Shown here in pieces: positions 63,581-64,000 of a stretch of DNA of 64,000 nucleotides. The stretch comes from Curvularia sp. ZM96. Its lineage: Eukaryota; Ascomycota; Dothideomycetes; Pleosporales; Pleosporaceae. Position numbers and translations under genes: made by a program. Position 1 is the first letter of the stretch. The number at the start of each line of letters is the position of its first letter. The stretch is from positions 310,001 to 374,000 of the forward strand of contig JAJGBQ010000009.1 in NCBI GenBank assembly GCA_022457065.1, given 5' to 3'. The notes below the pieces were generated by a model that had not been told where the DNA came from, searched no databases, and saw only the letters and a program-made list of their open reading frames with translations.

Positions 63581-63758
63581 GTTATGTTGTGATGATACCA
63601 TGCGTAAACGTTCGATGGAGGACGCGGTGCCCAGATAGCCGTGAAGTCCTCCCTTGGCAGCGCTAGTCTCATTGGGAAACCTCCGCCCGCGTCGTCCCAC
63701 CTTGTATCCTCAACCTATCCTGCACCCTACGAGACCACTTGTCTAATCTCTCAACTTC
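63581..63758. promoter_or_regulatory. Probable shared promoter of a divergent gene pair
   Basis: About 180 bp separate the preferred start of the minus-strand gene (63580) and the plus-strand ATG at 63759. The plus-side part (63705-63758) is C/T-rich, common in fungal promoters near start sites. Individual factor sites cannot be assigned. Confidence 0.4.
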
Positions 63759-64000
63759 ATGGACCCGCATGGCGAAGAAACTGACGGCGACACCGAGCCA
63801 GATGTGTCGTCATGGGAAAATGTGTATCTCGGAGCGTCTAATGGCGACTTTGCACGATTGGTGCCACACTCTCCAGCGGCCTGCAAGCTTTTCAGTCAGG
63901 TTGTTCGGCTTCTTAACAGTGATGCCAGTAAGTGGAATCACGTGCGCAGCTTCATTCACTATGAAGTTGTGTATCCTGACGACAGCACTACTGGAAGTAG
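63759..64000 (+). CDS. N-terminal part of a protein of unknown function, cut by the window end
   Basis: ATG 63759 opens a frame of 80 complete codons that runs off the window without a stop. It starts MDPHGEETDGDTEPDV, an acidic opening, followed by SWENVYLGASNGDFARLVPHSP and a helix CKLFSQVVRLLNSD. Codon use looks like real coding sequence. No domain can be named from this length. Confidence 0.55.
   Translation, partial: MDPHGEETDGDTEPDVSSWENVYLGASNGDFARLVPHSPAACKLFSQVVRLLNSDASKWNHVRSFIHYEVVYPDDSTTGS

Noticed and set aside
1..64000. CRISPR arrays, bacterial operons, Shine-Dalgarno sites
   Set aside because: Spliceosomal introns and fungal families show a eukaryotic nuclear genome; no regularly spaced repeats of that kind were seen.
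1..64000. tRNA or rRNA genes
   Set aside because: No A-box/B-box pair or rRNA-like core was recognised by eye; a covariance-model scan (tRNAscan-SE, Infernal) would be decisive.

Overview
The window looks like a transposon-rich accessory region of a filamentous ascomycete (Pezizomycotina). The evidence is intron style (46-66 nt introns with GTRNGT donors, CTRAY branch points and C/TAG acceptors), typical fungal families (patatin-NACHT-ankyrin NLR, HET, BTB, OrsD/DUF3505, fungal type-B carboxylesterase, S8 subtilase), and many copies of Fot1/pogo, Tc1-like and Tad1-like elements whose reading frames are broken mainly by TAG codons at former CAG or TGG positions, as expected of repeat-induced point mutation (RIP). 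No species can be named from sequence alone. All family names come from motif recognition, not from database searches.

Layout. 0-4.7 kb: a small secreted cysteine-rich protein gene, then degenerate repeat-rich DNA. 4.7-8.8 kb: an intact six-exon patatin-NACHT-ankyrin NLR-type gene. 8.9-18.9 kb: a block with two long intact single-exon ORFs (1260 aa with an AT-hook-like motif; 757 aa with an OrsD-type zinc-finger region), a second broken OrsD gene, and a BTB gene whose 3' end is fused to it tail-to-tail. 19.4-22.1 kb: a TPR fragment and a full-length dead Fot1-like element with about 65-bp inverted repeats. 22.9-32.6 kb: an old, heavily mutated minus-strand LINE (A) split by a younger plus-strand LINE (B) that still has a 1083-aa-plus ORF and is bounded by a perfect 14-bp target-site duplication. 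33-35.1 kb: another dead pogo-type transposase.

35.6-50.9 kb holds host-like genes: an S8 subtilase, a small 135-aa protein, a carboxylesterase with one nonsense codon, a broken likely paralogue of the small protein, a zincin-type metalloprotease and a HET-domain protein. Dispersed repeats separate them. 52.7-56.8 kb contains a broken cell-surface membrane protein, a short two-helix membrane protein, an OrsD fragment and a dead Tc1-like transposase. 57.2-60.1 kb encodes a predicted 938-aa fusion of a chromodomain, a long disordered region and a maltose-O-acetyltransferase-like hexapeptide domain that seems to lack the catalytic histidine. A divergent gene pair closes the window.

The genes do not form a metabolic pathway. 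The common theme is conflict and accessory functions (NLR, HET, TPR/NLR debris, secreted or hydrolytic proteins) set among mobile elements. The most unusual observations are the chromodomain-acetyltransferase fusion, the two-ORF candidate element at 9.3-16.8 kb whose 3' repeat occurs three times here, and the small-protein family around the esterase whose 3' end also recurs 40 kb away.
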